Shown piece after piece: positions 1-10,374 of a DNA stretch of 64,000 nt. How positions within the stretch are numbered: position 1 is the stretch's first letter; each line of letters starts with the position of its first letter. A program made the position numbers and the translations under genes. The stretch lies in NCBI GenBank assembly GCA_023634235.1, contig JAMKCF010000008.1, positions 2,919,001-2,983,000 of the forward strand, in the 5' to 3' direction. The stretch comes from Pisaster brevispinus. Taxonomy: Eukaryota; Echinodermata; Asteroidea; Forcipulatida; Asteriidae. Below the pieces are notes generated by a model that worked only from the letters and a program-made list of their open reading frames with translations, was not told the DNA's origin and made no database searches.

Positions 1-20
1 TAACATCTATTAAACTCATT

Positions 21-67
21 GCGGTATCCAAGACCGCTAAAGTAAGGGATTCGAACTGCCTCCGGCC
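21..67 (+). repeat. Degenerate tRNA-like 3' half (anticodon-arm hairpin plus B-box)
   Basis: A perfect 5-bp stem with a 7-base loop (GCGGT ATCCAAG ACCGC, 21-37) has the geometry of an anticodon arm; the loop would read CCA after T33. It is followed at about 45-61 by a T-arm-like AGGGA TTCGAAC TGCCT with one mismatch, carrying a B-box-like TTCGAAC. No D arm is visible to the left. It lies just before a second tRNA-like unit, so a tRNA-derived repeat or decayed tRNA pair is likely; it is not scored as a functional tRNA. Confidence 0.4.
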
Positions 68-70
68 ACC

Positions 71-150
71 GGGCAATCTCGGTGCTCTAGTGGTAAGACA
101 TCTGCTCTAGCATGGCAAAGGCCGTGGGTTTGAATCCCATTCCATCCCTG
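71..150 (+). repeat. tRNA-like unit (tRNA pseudogene or SINE head)
   Basis: It has an A-box-like TGCTCTAGTGGTAAGA, an anticodon-arm-like CTGCT CTAGCAT GGCAA whose loop would read AGC (Ala), and a good T arm GTGGG TTTGAAT CCCAT with a B-box. The acceptor stem does not pair, so this is probably not a working tRNA. A T-run follows at about 154-164, as at an RNA polymerase III terminator. It lies in an intron of the SRCR gene. A tRNA-derived SINE fragment is the main alternative. Confidence 0.5.
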
Positions 151-293
151 TGGATTTTTTTTTTCACGGGACTCAGGGGAAAAGTACTGAGTATCCAATG
201 CAACTAATATTATTCAAAGTATCTAATTCAAAACCAACACAGAAAACGATGAAATCTTTGTAAAATGAAAAAAAAACAAACACCCAAACTCAC

Positions 294-465
294 CTAGTTT
301 TGGATGCTTCTAAGGCATAGGGGAAATCCAAGTAAGCGCAGAGGATGTTGGCATCCTCAATGTCCCACAGGAAGTTACAGACTTCTCCCCATTCACCATT
401 GATTCGTACCTGCACCCTACCCTCCATTGGGGTTCCACCATCAACCAGTCGAACCATCGGCTGTT
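294..465 (-). CDS. SRCR gene exon 4: first half of SRCR domain 2
   Basis: The acceptor is GACCACAG and the donor ACTAG|GTGAGT. The exon encodes [20 protein letters not shown] followed by GEWGEVC and [10 protein letters not shown]. Unlike domain 1, the opening strand and the first half of this domain share one exon, so the two domains are split differently by introns. It ends in phase 2; the next exon is not in the window. Confidence 0.9.
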
Positions 466-3400
466 CTGTGGTCAGCAATCAGAGTCAACAGCACAGCATT
501 AAATACAGAAATTTGTCACTTGAGAAAAAGACCATTGTCCCTAACTTCTTTGAACCAATATAAGGTACAGTACAATCGGTAATGCCAGGACTGCTGCTAC
601 AGGTTTGCTTAAACTCTAATTGAATTAAGATAAGGTACCGCATTGGTTTTGCTGTAAAGCAACTGTTTTTATGCTTACTGTCTCTGAATCAAGATAAAGT
701 ACAACCTTGCTTACATGGGCAAAACTGCAACTACCAGTATGATAGTCAAATACTGCCAAGGGAATTCTTGAATCAAGATAAGGTACAGTTAGAGTCCGGC
801 AGCATAGTCGCAGTTCAATGCTTACCCATAGTGCAGATAACAGCAGCCACTGATCGGCTATCACACTTGACAGCTGTCCCAAAGTCCTCGTAGCTGCACT
901 CATCAAGTTTGGTCTCAGTTCCCATGCAGGTGATCCCGTTCAACAAGATCGGACCCTCTTCCTGGGGAGGAGACAGGGTGATGGCAGTCAGGGCATCGAA
1001 GAAGCCCAACTGCTTGCACAGAATGCTGGCAGAGGCTCTAGACCAGCCATCCGCGCAGACAAAACCCCACGTTCCACCATGACGTATCTGAAGAAAGAAA
1101 AAAGCAACAGCAACACTGATGACATCCATTGATGTAGTACTTCTTGGCCGACCTAAAAGTTCAATTTCATGGGGCTAACAAATTTCTTACAGTATGTTAG
1201 AGATATTTGTAATGTTAATATTATCAGTCATTGTTTTTTTGTTTATTGATTAATTTAAGTACTTTGGAGTAGCCAGGTCCTTAGTGTGTTTAACTGTTGC
1301 CCATTCCTAGTATTTGATTACTCCTACATAAAGTATACTACATGCATGGCTCGCCCTGAATACAAGCCCGGCGAACATTGTCCAATAAAAACTGCTGTGG
1401 GCCAGTAAACACCACTTCTCAACTTGCCCTGTGGGCTACTCAAAACCTGTGCAACCTTCTTGTTTATGACTTCTCATATTTCTTCCTTTCCAGATGGGAA
1501 AATTCATATCTTGAAAAATGCATTAATTCATTTTCGAGTGTGTGAGTGTAACGTTATTTGAGTAATAAACTGGATGTGATTGCAAACATTTTAATGCATC
1601 AACACACAGGTCGCCTGGTGGGCTACTTTACAAAAATAATTATAAAATATTTGATCAAATCTGCACAAAAATGTAAAAATCCCTTCATATCATTCATATC
1701 TCTAACTCACTTTCTTCTTGGTGTAAACAACTTTCCTAAATCATTTGTCCCCCTACCTACCAACCCACTTTATTTCCAGCAAAAATAAATACTGTATAAG
1801 GCCCAGGAGACAATCTTTGGCAGATGAGCTCAATTGCTAGATATCTCAGGCGGCAAGGTAATAAGGAAAATGTTTAGTTTACCTGTAGAGTGCCCTCGCT
1901 TGGCGTCTCACCGCCAATCAGTTGTACCTCAAACCCAAAGCCAGTGGTGGGCTCTGACAAATAAGAAACAACGAATAAAATTAAAGTCAGGGAGCTGACT
2001 AAAAGAGATCTTCAGAGAGTATCGTAGCAGGAGATTCTGTCCCCCCGAAGAGTCTGTGTCCCCCCCCCCCTGGCTAACTGTGTACAAACTTCTTCTGACA
2101 GCGCCCTCTTTGAATCAACCTCCTTCAGCCAATGTTAATTTCCCATAAGGAGGACAGAATCTCCGGCTATGACACCAGTTTTAAAGTTAGACGGTCTAAC
2201 TTAAGTTCGCTGTCTGAACATGGTCATTGTAGTGGGTTGTTTTTTTTTTTACCTTTGCTTTGTGTCAACAGTATAGATTCCTAATCTGAGGGATAATGGA
2301 TGATTGTCTGTTGTTAACAAGATAGCTTGGTTGAGCTCAAATGCAAACAATAAAGTCAACCTTCTAGACCCATGAGACAAGCATATGACCAAATATGATA
2401 ACAGTCCTACTTTATCATCGACATGTTTTTGTAAAATCTGCCAGCTCAACAAAAATCCTCTTATCAGTGCTCCATTCCACTAAATGACCAGGACCCATAG
2501 AGCTGCTTAACGGCTGATTTTGTGCTTACTGTGCAAGTTTCCATTTCATAGCGCTGCTAACCGTAAGCACACAAAAAGGGATGCTAACCTGTTGGGGCTT
2601 ACTGTCTAAAAATGAATAACGTAACAATGCAAAGCCATGGTGAATCCAACCAACTTTGTTCTAGATCCAGCTAAAATAATAAGCACTTTTAGGTAATAAT
2701 ATGTGCCATCTTGTTCAAGGAAAGGGGCAGATTTGTTAAAACATTATTTCAAACACTCGTTGCTGCCTGCAATTCGGTATGCCATTTTCAAACTTCCAGC
2801 ACAAGTCTTGAAGGTGCCTGGAAGTTGGAGCGCTAAGTAGCAGATGGCAAAGTGTGTTCAAAGTAAACAAAAATATGCCCCTTGAATAGTATGGCACATA
2901 TCACTGTGACTGTGCAAAAGTTAAAGGTATCATTTCTTGGGATTATAATTAACAATTCAGCTATTGTGTTGGGTTCAGCACTCCTTCCATGCTGTTTAAC
3001 TTCCCCTCCTGCAGTGCTCTCCCTTAACAGTGGGCCAGTTGCCAAATACCAGTGAGTTAAAACACCCGAGGACCAGTCAGAACTCTGTCCAACTAACTAG
3101 TCCGGCTGGCTAGCTAATATTGCTGAAGTCCGATCGCTGCATGTAAACCACTTCAAACAGTTCAAATTATAAGTCCCATGCTAATGACATTTTAAAGAAA
3201 ACCTTAAAATATAGTCCTGTGAAAAAAACTGGCAGACCAGTGAAATAACAATGTAACCTAACAGTAACGCTACAGTAACTAACAGTAACAGAACACTAAA
3301 TACTAACACAACAGGTCCTGCTGGCCTTCGCCTGTCTCATTGAAAAAGTTAAGGGCAAACCTAGCACCAATAGTGTCAATACACTAGTCAAGTGTATTGG

Positions 3401-4947
3401 CACTATTATTATGGGGTTAGGCCTTAGGGGCAAGCCATGTCCTGCCTGCCAATACTAGTAATGACACAGTAACTCAACACCCTCTTATTTGCTCTAGTAC
3501 TACTACTAGTACTAGTTGGTAGCTTCATAACACAACTTAAGTCCCGCCTCAAAGCCCTTTTTTTTATCAACTGAGGGTGGGTATGAGGGGACATTATTAA
3601 TTGTGGCAGGATGGCTTTGTAGAGGAGCTGATCACCTGTTCCTCCTTGCCACTCACTGGCTTGGTATTTAAATTTATTGTATTTCTCGTATCTTTTATAA
3701 TTTATTTATTTGTATACTTTTTATGCCAGTGTGAAGTGTAATAAAACTAAAATACTTAATTGGTATAAACCGTTAATGTACACTCACTCCCATCACTGTA
3801 CCTGCGGAGAAAATGTGCGGCGAGGCTCAGCGAAGACCTCCCCCATGGTCATGGAGCTACTACCTCCATGTGATCTTATCAACTGACTAACACTAACAAG
3901 TAACACTAACAGTAACAAGTTCTAACTACCACAGCTGGTGGTAGCTCTCGTCTTTCCCTGTAAACACTTTTCCATCAACCTTTCCCACCAAACAGAAGCA
4001 CACAGTCTATCCTTCCATTACCCTTATTCTCATATTAAATTGTCATGTATTACCTTCGGTTCGGGTATTCTTCGTCGAATGTTTGTCAAGCTTGCTTCGC
4101 GAACTTGAAAGTTCCGCGCCGTTCTTCTCTTCTCACATGGGTCTTTAAACACGCCCTCAAGAGTTGAATGTTTGTTAGCCGTGCGTGCAAGGTTTTTCGT
4201 GGGGACGGGGGTGGTGGTGGTGGGGGTGGGGGGGGGGCTTAAGGCGTCGACACTGAATCTAGAAAAGGTTCGATTGTCTCTCTTTTTCTCTCATATTAAA
4301 TGATGCTATAAATTAATTACTCATCCGAAAAAAATTAATACTTCAAAATGTGTTAATTGTTATCCACCTTTTACAGGACTTTCCTTTAAGCACTACTTGG
4401 ATTTAGGGAAGAACACAAATTTTCTCGCAAAAATGTCTCCGTATTTTTAAACAGTAAAACAAATTACGATAATTAAGTTCTCCTAGCTGTGGAGTTAAAA
4501 CTATAACAACCTGAGTTTTCATCTTAATCTCGGCATGAGGAATACTCCCCTCTGCAACCCCCCCCCCCCGCCCCCATGAAAAAAAAAAAAAAAAAAAAAA
4601 AAACGAGGAGAGGAATCCAGGCAGTTTGGATGAGCATCTGACATAAATCTTTGTCACGGTGATAATGGCCTCAGCCAGCTTTATATCTCCCATTCAAACC
4701 AATTACAACCAAACCGGGCTGGAAAGTTTAACAGCATCTCTCCGATCTCCCTCCGCTGCATGGGTACGCCCAAATTGATATGTGACCGTAGGGGCCTATA
4801 CCTATACCGTCGCACTTCACTACAGCAAACATGATAACAGGATGCATCTGGTTAGGCCTTCTCAAACTTACCTGGTTCTGGTATGGCTCCCCCGTAAACC
4901 ACTGGAAGGACAAGAAGAAGAAACGGGAGGAGTCCCCGCCCCTTCAT
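294..4947 (-). CDS. Secreted/membrane SRCR-domain protein, 5' part (4 exons, runs off left edge)
   Basis: Joined coding exons on the minus strand are 4947-4872, 1953-1883, 1087-826 and 465-294. All four donors are GT (GTAAGT, GTAAAC, GTAAGC, GTGAGT), acceptors are AG, and the phases agree (1, 0, 1, then 2 at the edge). The product so far is about 193 residues. Residues 1-19 are a signal peptide with a leucine-rich core. SRCR domain 1 spans about residues 33-135, from [14 protein letters not shown] to VAAVIC, and has six cysteines, the group A pattern. SRCR domain 2 starts at VRLVDGG (about 141) and is cut by the window edge after two cysteines. SRCR proteins are extracellular binding proteins or receptors, often immune, and are strongly expanded in echinoderms. 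Whether this one ends in a transmembrane helix, more SRCR repeats or another domain lies outside the window. Confidence 0.9.
551..788 (+). repeat. Diverged minisatellite in SRCR intron 3
   Basis: A 20-base motif of the form TGAATCAAGATAAGGTACAG recurs four times, starting at 551, 621, 684 and 769, with unrelated spacers of 43 to 65 bases. The last copy fits the consensus exactly and the others differ at one to four positions. It fills most of the 360-bp intron between exons 3 and 4. No function is implied. Confidence 0.65.
826..1087 (-). CDS. SRCR gene exon 3: body of SRCR domain 1
   Basis: The acceptor is CTTTCTTCAG and the donor is ATGG|GTAAGC. The 87 codons start [16 protein letters not shown] and include [22 protein letters not shown] and VAAVIC, all SRCR landmarks. 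The six cysteines (FVC, ILC, ITC, DEC, VKC, VIC) fit the group A arrangement. The Trp-Gly usual before the fifth cysteine is replaced by Phe-Gly (EDFGTAVKC), a mild departure. Confidence 0.93.
1883..1953 (-). CDS. SRCR gene exon 2: start of SRCR domain 1
   Basis: This 71-bp exon lies between an acceptor TTTGTCAG and a donor CAG|GTAAAC. It encodes [20 protein letters not shown] then TLQ, the usual opening strand of an SRCR domain. It enters in phase 1 and leaves in phase 0, matching both neighbours. It is too short to stand out as an open frame and is supported by domain continuity. Confidence 0.85.
2488..2590. repeat. Diverged fragment of the GGGCCC-ended hairpin MITE
   Basis: It contains CCATAGAGCTGCTTAACGG and, further on, TTTCATAGCGCTGCTAAC plus GTGCTTACTGTG, variants of the arm and body of the element at 57796-57988. 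The ends are lost. It lies in SRCR intron 1. Confidence 0.5.
3369..3407. repeat. Short 17-bp hairpin with 5-base loop
   Basis: Arms 3369-3385 and 3391-3407 are complementary over all 17 positions (one G-T wobble), around the loop AGTCA. It is too short for a standard pre-microRNA and probably is the centre of a decayed palindromic element, since weaker complementarity continues outward. Confidence 0.6.
4201..4237 (+). other. G-rich tract, potential G-quadruplex
   Basis: Runs of two to ten guanines are separated by one or two bases (GGGGACGGGGGTGGTGG and on). This is compatible with a quadruplex on the plus strand, the non-template strand being C-rich for the SRCR gene. It lies in intron 1 about 640 bases downstream of the start codon. 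Confidence 0.5.
4872..4947 (-). CDS. SRCR gene exon 1: start codon and signal peptide
   Basis: The ATG is at 4947-4945. It opens 25 codons beginning [20 protein letters not shown], with positive charge before a Leu/Val core and small residues at a likely cleavage point near residues 19-21. The exon ends in phase 1 at a consensus donor (CCAG|GTAAGT). The single leftover base joins the two-base start of the exon at 1953 to make a Glu codon. Start choice rests on the signal peptide and on this junction. The frame is still open upstream of the ATG for at least 60 bases, so it is not stop-bounded. Confidence 0.85.
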
Positions 4948-5752
4948 GGCTTCCTCTTCACTTCCTATGGCCGACGAAACTATCAAAACGACGGACCCCT
5001 GTAACTCTCTGAAAAAATTCCCTCAGTCAAACTCAGAATAAAACAGCCTCTCCTTAGAAGCTCGATAGAGCAATTCGATTTTGGATTTTTCCTTCAGCCC
5101 ACACCCAGAGCCTGGACACTCGGGAAAAGTTGCGGCGGTACCCTTCATCCACACGACAGCAACTGGCACTCGTTATCAGAAGGCCCCTGGTTTTTAAATC
5201 AGTGATTACGCCAGAAGTCAAAGTTTACTTTTAAATGTCGTAAACAGGCTCCTGATCAAATAGTTCTGCTTGTCTATAGAGGCATTTTGGCACGATGTTG
5301 ACAACAAAAAGGGTGATCTAAAATGGGTCACAATTAATCGCTTAAAGTTTCAGGACGCACTCTGCACTTAAGTCATAAAGTTCAACTCTTTAAAGATTAA
5401 ACTTGTGTTTGAATGATGCACAGATTTACATCTGTCAACATTTCAGCTTAAAAGTGCGACCTAGAAGTGTAAACAGCACTTTCAGCGGCATTTTTTTCAC
5501 GTATGTCCACATTAAACACGACGGGTAAACTTCCAAGAAATGTTTTGACCATTCGGTATTGTCCATTCCTCTTTGATCTTTACTCACTTGACGTCATCAC
5601 AATAATATTGGTTGTGCTAATGTCCCTGTGTGTTTTTTGTCGCGCGAATTTTAGGCGACTCGGCGGTTTAAACGCTTGCCTGTTGACTCCCAAAATCGTG
5701 AGCGTTTGGCGAAGTCGCCGCTTTCCCGTGCGGACCTTTACTTGAGTAGGAA

Positions 5753-5870
5753 GGCACCCTCGGCTAGAGGTCTAAAGAAGGTTGCTCATTGGCCCATCCT
5801 GTGCGCCGCGCGTACAATTTCCATTGTTTCAACGTCATTTTACCTGATGACGACGTGATGACGTCAGTGC
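5753..5870 (+). repeat. CCCTCGGCTAGAGGTC dispersed repeat, copy 1
   Basis: It shares CACCCTCGGCTAGAGGTC, then CATTGGCCCATCCTGTGCG and CGCGCGTACA with the copies at 8281 and 48005, followed in each by a GTTTCA...TTTTACC block. All three are in the same orientation. No open frame is conserved, so it is a non-coding dispersed repeat. Confidence 0.7.
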
Positions 5871-6607
5871 ATGGGGTCTATTTGATACTCCGATGACTTA
5901 CATAATCATTCAAATTATCCCCACAGTTAGTCATTTGACCATTCATTTACCAATAACCACCGATAGCAGAGGCACTAACCAAAAGGAGCATAATTTAGAC
6001 AATTAGGACTGGTAGAACCATTGGTGCTCGCTTGTGTTTACACCAGTGCCATATCTGCAACCGGAATGTGGCGGAATATGTAGGCTAAAAAAGCCGTAGG
6101 TCCAATTGCTATAACTATTGTGATGGGGTTTGAGGACAAGATGTACTGGAAGTTTAGAGCGTTGGGAAATGAGGTTAAGTTAGTCCATGGTTAAAGCTAT
6201 TAACTTGAAAAACTTTCATAATTTTATAAGCGAGAAAATTGAAAAGGGGCGTCTGAAAAATGTATAAAAGGGGACCCGGTTTGGTAGGAAATAAACACCA
6301 AACCTCCATGAACAAAATGGACAATGTGCTGAGCTTTGTACTGTTTGGATTGATTATGATCAAGCCGACTTTGGCATTCACGTAAACAACTTTGTTTGTT
6401 TAATGTAATGATCCCAGTTTCTTGTTTTTGAGATATGAATCGGAATGGTTGCGCAAAACACGGTCAAGAGATTTAGCCTTAGATGCATAGTTAATTATAA
6501 TAATGTGAATGCTGAACTACGCCTGTGTGATGTCGCTAGATACCTTTTGATCAAAAACATGCCTTAACCACTTGTAGTTCTGCAAATAAGTTAAAGAAAA
6601 ATAGAAA

Positions 6608-6655
6608 GTGGCGTGACGTTTTGACCCTAGTAGAGAGTCTTTATCGAGGGCTGAA
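6608..6655 (+). repeat. GACGTTT-type MITE fragment
   Basis: GTGGCGTGACGTTTTGACCC followed by TAGTAGAGAGTCTTTATCGAGG matches the left arm of the element at 23129-23228 with a few changes. The right arm was not found nearby. Confidence 0.6.
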
Positions 6656-8280
6656 TGACAATCCTACACACATAAACAGGTATACTGGTGACCTTCTAGG
6701 AAGAAAGGGCATACTAGTTTGATCTCTTAGGTGTAATGAGAACTGCTGTTCCTTAATGCTGAGTCGCACATAGGGAGTAAGACAACAATATGGCGGCAGA
6801 ATGATCAGCGCGACTAGTTGTACTCCTTTCAGTACAAACATTGTATAAAAGGGGGTTTGTCGTCTGCGTCTGTTTTCTGTTTAACCGTGTTTCACACATC
6901 CATAGTGAAGTCACTCCAGAAAAGCCCACTACCCTATAACCATCAAAGGTGCCAACTCAACTTTGTCTGGCCAGAGAGACGCTAAAACAAGGATATGCAA
7001 ACAATGGCCAGATATCAGCTGATGTGTCGTATGGAGGTCGAGCAGGTCAACCTGGGTTATCTGACCAAACAATCTCGTATTGAAACTGGGATCACGTTTC
7101 ATGCGTAAGTCCAAATTAAAAGATTACAACATGGCCTCGCCTCATCTCTGACAAAGGGGTTGCCAATCTTCTCTCCACACAAGCCAAACTTTGCCAACAA
7201 GATATACATCAAGTTAAGTGTTGGAACCCCAAAACCTCAAATCTTGTTGAAAAATACAAAAATAAAACCGAGAAGGTGTCGGACCATGTAACCACTGTTT
7301 TCTAAAAGAGTGACCTTGTACATTCTAGGGCATTTCATGGCAGGCAAGCCACTACACTGGCCAAAATTGAAAAATGTACATCTTGTGTAATGTTCCGCAT
7401 AAGTTCAAGAGTGGTTTATAGCAATAACACCTGAACAAGTTTCGAGATGTGCCCATTTTCTTCATGTCAAGAGTTGACAAAAAACAGACAGCGCAATCTC
7501 CACAAAATGTGTTTGCTTCCATTAGGCTGTGTTCAAATCGCACCTCCAAGAAGTCCAGGCTCTAGACTGTATTTTCGGGACCACTTTAGTCCCACGCACA
7601 TTTCTTTGACGTGTGAAGGAAACAAACTCACGCATTTTTTAAGGGTCCCAATGTTCGAATACGCGCGAGACTTGCACAGTCTATTTTGTGAACAAGGGGA
7701 ATGTCAGAGGTCACATGGTATGACGAAAAGTTAGCTGAGAATTTTGAGGAAAACCTCAAATGAGGGTTGCTGTAATTACTACAGGTATGCAGCAACATTC
7801 CACGCAGCAGACGAACAGGTAAAACATCTTATAGGAAATCATGGGGCTGCACACAGGCCTTTCGGTAATCCAACCAACAAGCCAATGCTATCTCTCTCAG
7901 ATTGCCGGGCGGCATTGCCTTTTAATCTGATAAGCCTCACCCCATCTGATGGGGATGGCTGGATGATGGGACACCACTGACCTTGCCCTTTCCGCCGAGT
8001 AATCTTCAGTGGCACTTAATATGGCTGAAAATAAATCTGGCTGAAAATTATACCAAAAAAGGAGAGCAATTCCTGACATTTTCTTGGTGCCTCCAGCTAG
8101 CTTGTCAGCTCCATCGTAGGCTTCGTCTGCCTTCTTGAAGCCCGTTTCGAAAATGCACGATTTCAAAATTCTGACGGAGCAAGCCTAAGCCGGTGCAGGA
8201 GCCAAGAGCACTGAAAGTGGTTTTAAAAAGGGCATATGCCAAACATTGACCTTTGATCTCCATTTTTATTGAATGATAGG

Positions 8281-8363
8281 CCATCTCAAACGAAGTTTGC
8301 TAATTGGCCCATTCTGTGCGATGCGCGTACAGCTGTGTTTCTACTGTTTCATACGTTTTACCT
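8281..8363 (+). repeat. CCCTCGGCTAGAGGTC dispersed repeat, copy 2 (5' truncated)
   Basis: It keeps TAATTGGCCCATTCTGTGCG, GCGCGTACAGCTGTGTTTC and GTTTCATACGTTTTACC but not the CCCTCGGC opening. Confidence 0.65.
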
Positions 8364-8422
8364 CCGCTATTTTGGTGGAGGCATCAATGCATAAGGTATA
8401 TTGTTACCAAGGGGCATGCGTG

Positions 8423-8490
8423 TATCCCATGTAGTTCCGGTATTCACAAAATGAACGTTATTCACAAACTGCCGGAACTGCATGGGGTAT
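8423..8490. repeat. Palindromic element, 17-19 bp arms
   Basis: TATCCCATGTAGTTCCGG (8423-8440) is mirrored by CCGGAACTGCATGGGGTAT (8472-8490) with one mismatch and one extra base; the centre repeats the block TATTCACAAA. It directly follows a copy of the CCCTCGGC family, whose first copy also ends in GCATGGGGT, so it may be a part of that element. Confidence 0.55.
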
Positions 8491-8777
8491 AGCTCTGACA
8501 TTCCAGCAAACCAAACTCTGGAAACGTGCCGTGCATTGTTTTTGTTCAACTACATTAAATTTGGTTTTGTTCGTTTCTTTGCTTACGCTTTACAATGGAA
8601 TTTGACATGGACATGTAACTTAAGTTTCAGAAATACTCCTCTTTAAAATCTTTGCCACAACCAATAAAGACTTGATTTGATGGGAGAGGCCAGTCGAAGG
8701 AGAAAACCCTTGGACACCATAATCGGCCACAATGGCAGCTTAATTGCCAATAATGGCTGCAAACAGTTGCAAGAGTT

Positions 8778-8880
8778 GACCCAGCCTCGTTCCCAGGAGT
8801 GATCGATCTCGCCGCGCCATTTTTTTCTCTCCTGAGGGACGGATATCGATACGGCGCGCTGCCCATGGTAGTGAGGCTAG
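8778..8880 (-). repeat. GAGGCTGGGTC dispersed repeat, copy 1
   Basis: Read on the minus strand it runs from AGCCTCAC through GCAGCGCGCCGTATCGATA to GAACGAGGCTGGGTC, closely paralleling 48121-48210 on the plus strand. CpG content is higher than in the flanks. Confidence 0.6.
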
Positions 8881-10374
8881 ATTCGATCCGCTCAACCATA
8901 AAGGCCTGAATTGACATTTTCAAATGTTTCCCATATGTGGACACACTGTTGAAACAAAAACAAAATACAAAATAATACAACTAAACATTTCTTGTAATTA
9001 CTTCCAGACAGCCTTACTGGAAAACAAATTGTGCTATCAACAACACCATTAGCGTTTTTACTAAAGGGTTCAAATGAAAATCAACTTAGAGCTTTGATGG
9101 AATACAGCGTTAAAACCTTCTTTAATATCACATGTATCATAAAAAGCCTCTATTTCTTTATACTTTCATTTAAATATAAGATATATCTAAGGAAATAAAC
9201 TATACTTTATATATATATGTTATGATAAAGCTAATACATTGCTATATACGGATTTAACACATTCAATAGAAGCCTCCTTTGATTAAAAAATCTGTATAAT
9301 ACTAAATAGTAAAACACCAAAACAAAATCATCCAGAATGCTTATGTAAATTACATTTCGATAGACAATACTTGACATGGGATCTGTGAAAACATCACTGA
9401 CTAGAACTACAGAGGGCGTATCCGCCTACCGGCATATCGCATCATTGAACGCTGTTGGTGCAATTAATGGTCAACGACCATCGTGCTGTTGACAGGTGAC
9501 GCGGTGATGTCACACCTATTGGGAAAGCCAATTTTCCACACGTGACTTGATTGGAATCGTGGATGGGAGACCTTTGGAGAAGCTTGGCAGCAGACTTACC
9601 AGGTAAACCCATTGTCCTCGGGAAGTCTGCAAGTGACCAGCAATACCTTAACATTGTACAACAATGCCTGCTGCCACCAGCTTTGAACAGTCCCTTATGT
9701 TTGCGCATTGCGCGTGCGCACTATTAACACCACTGGTGGGCAAAATGAGAGAACAATGCGCCTTTCCGTATGAAGCTGATGGTGGATTGACTAGACGTGT
9801 TTGTGCGTCTGCCTAGTGTATAACTTATGGCGTTTGCCTACCAAAAGTGTCTGTGCGCATGCGTGAATATAAGTAGCATATTTCATGGAAGGGTCATAAA
9901 AACAGTAATTGTTTTTCTCCCATTCGAATAAATTTAACCGATGGTGAAATTCAAAAGTAGTGTGGCTCCTTTTTGGTACAACAATAACTAGTATAGATTG
10001 ATGTGGCAAGCATCACGGGAGCATGTCAACAATCATGGCAATGTAATACAACGATTGAAAAACAAAATAAACTTGGAGCTTTAACTCAGTAGCGTGTAAA
10101 TTATGACTTAAATTGGGCGTTCTATTTCAGAGTGAAAACATGACAAACAAAACTTGAAACATTGAATATAATTATAATGACATGCTTCCCTCTGTCGACA
10201 GCTTCTAGTTTGCAACTACCTGTTCACGAATAAACCGTAAATATTCTTTAAAATACAGACTCAAAGTAAGTGTTTAAGCTTGAGCATGATGAAATTAAAC
10301 AAGTGTCTTCGAAAGTTAAGCAAACGTATTCACATTACCCGAAGAGATGTATCCTGTACATGATATTACATTGC

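Larger units (their letters stand above)
1954..4871 (-). other. SRCR intron 1 (about 2.9 kb) contents
   Basis: No exon was recognised here. It holds a diverged hairpin-MITE remnant (2488-2590), a short perfect-stem hairpin (3369-3407), a G-rich tract (4201-4237) and a C-run followed by a 25-base A-run (4558-4603). The palindromic run of AGTACTAGT near 3496-3525 is simple sequence. Confidence 0.6.
4948..10374. other. Intergenic: upstream of the SRCR gene, downstream of the transporter
   Basis: No convincing exon was found. The 5' UTR and promoter of the SRCR gene must lie at its left end, but I see no clear TATA box or initiator. It contains two copies of the CCCTCGGCTAGAGGTC family (5753, 8281), one GACGTTT-type fragment (6608), a palindrome (8423), one copy of the GAGGCTGGGTC family (8778) and AT-rich simple sequence near 9160-9240. 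No plus-strand TTTATT, the complement of a poly(A) signal, was noticed within about 175 bases downstream of the transporter stop. Confidence 0.5.

Noticed and set aside
9442..9708. Minus-strand frame of 88 codons with several Cys and Arg
   Set aside because: No domain, and the flanks look like CpG-bearing repeat DNA.
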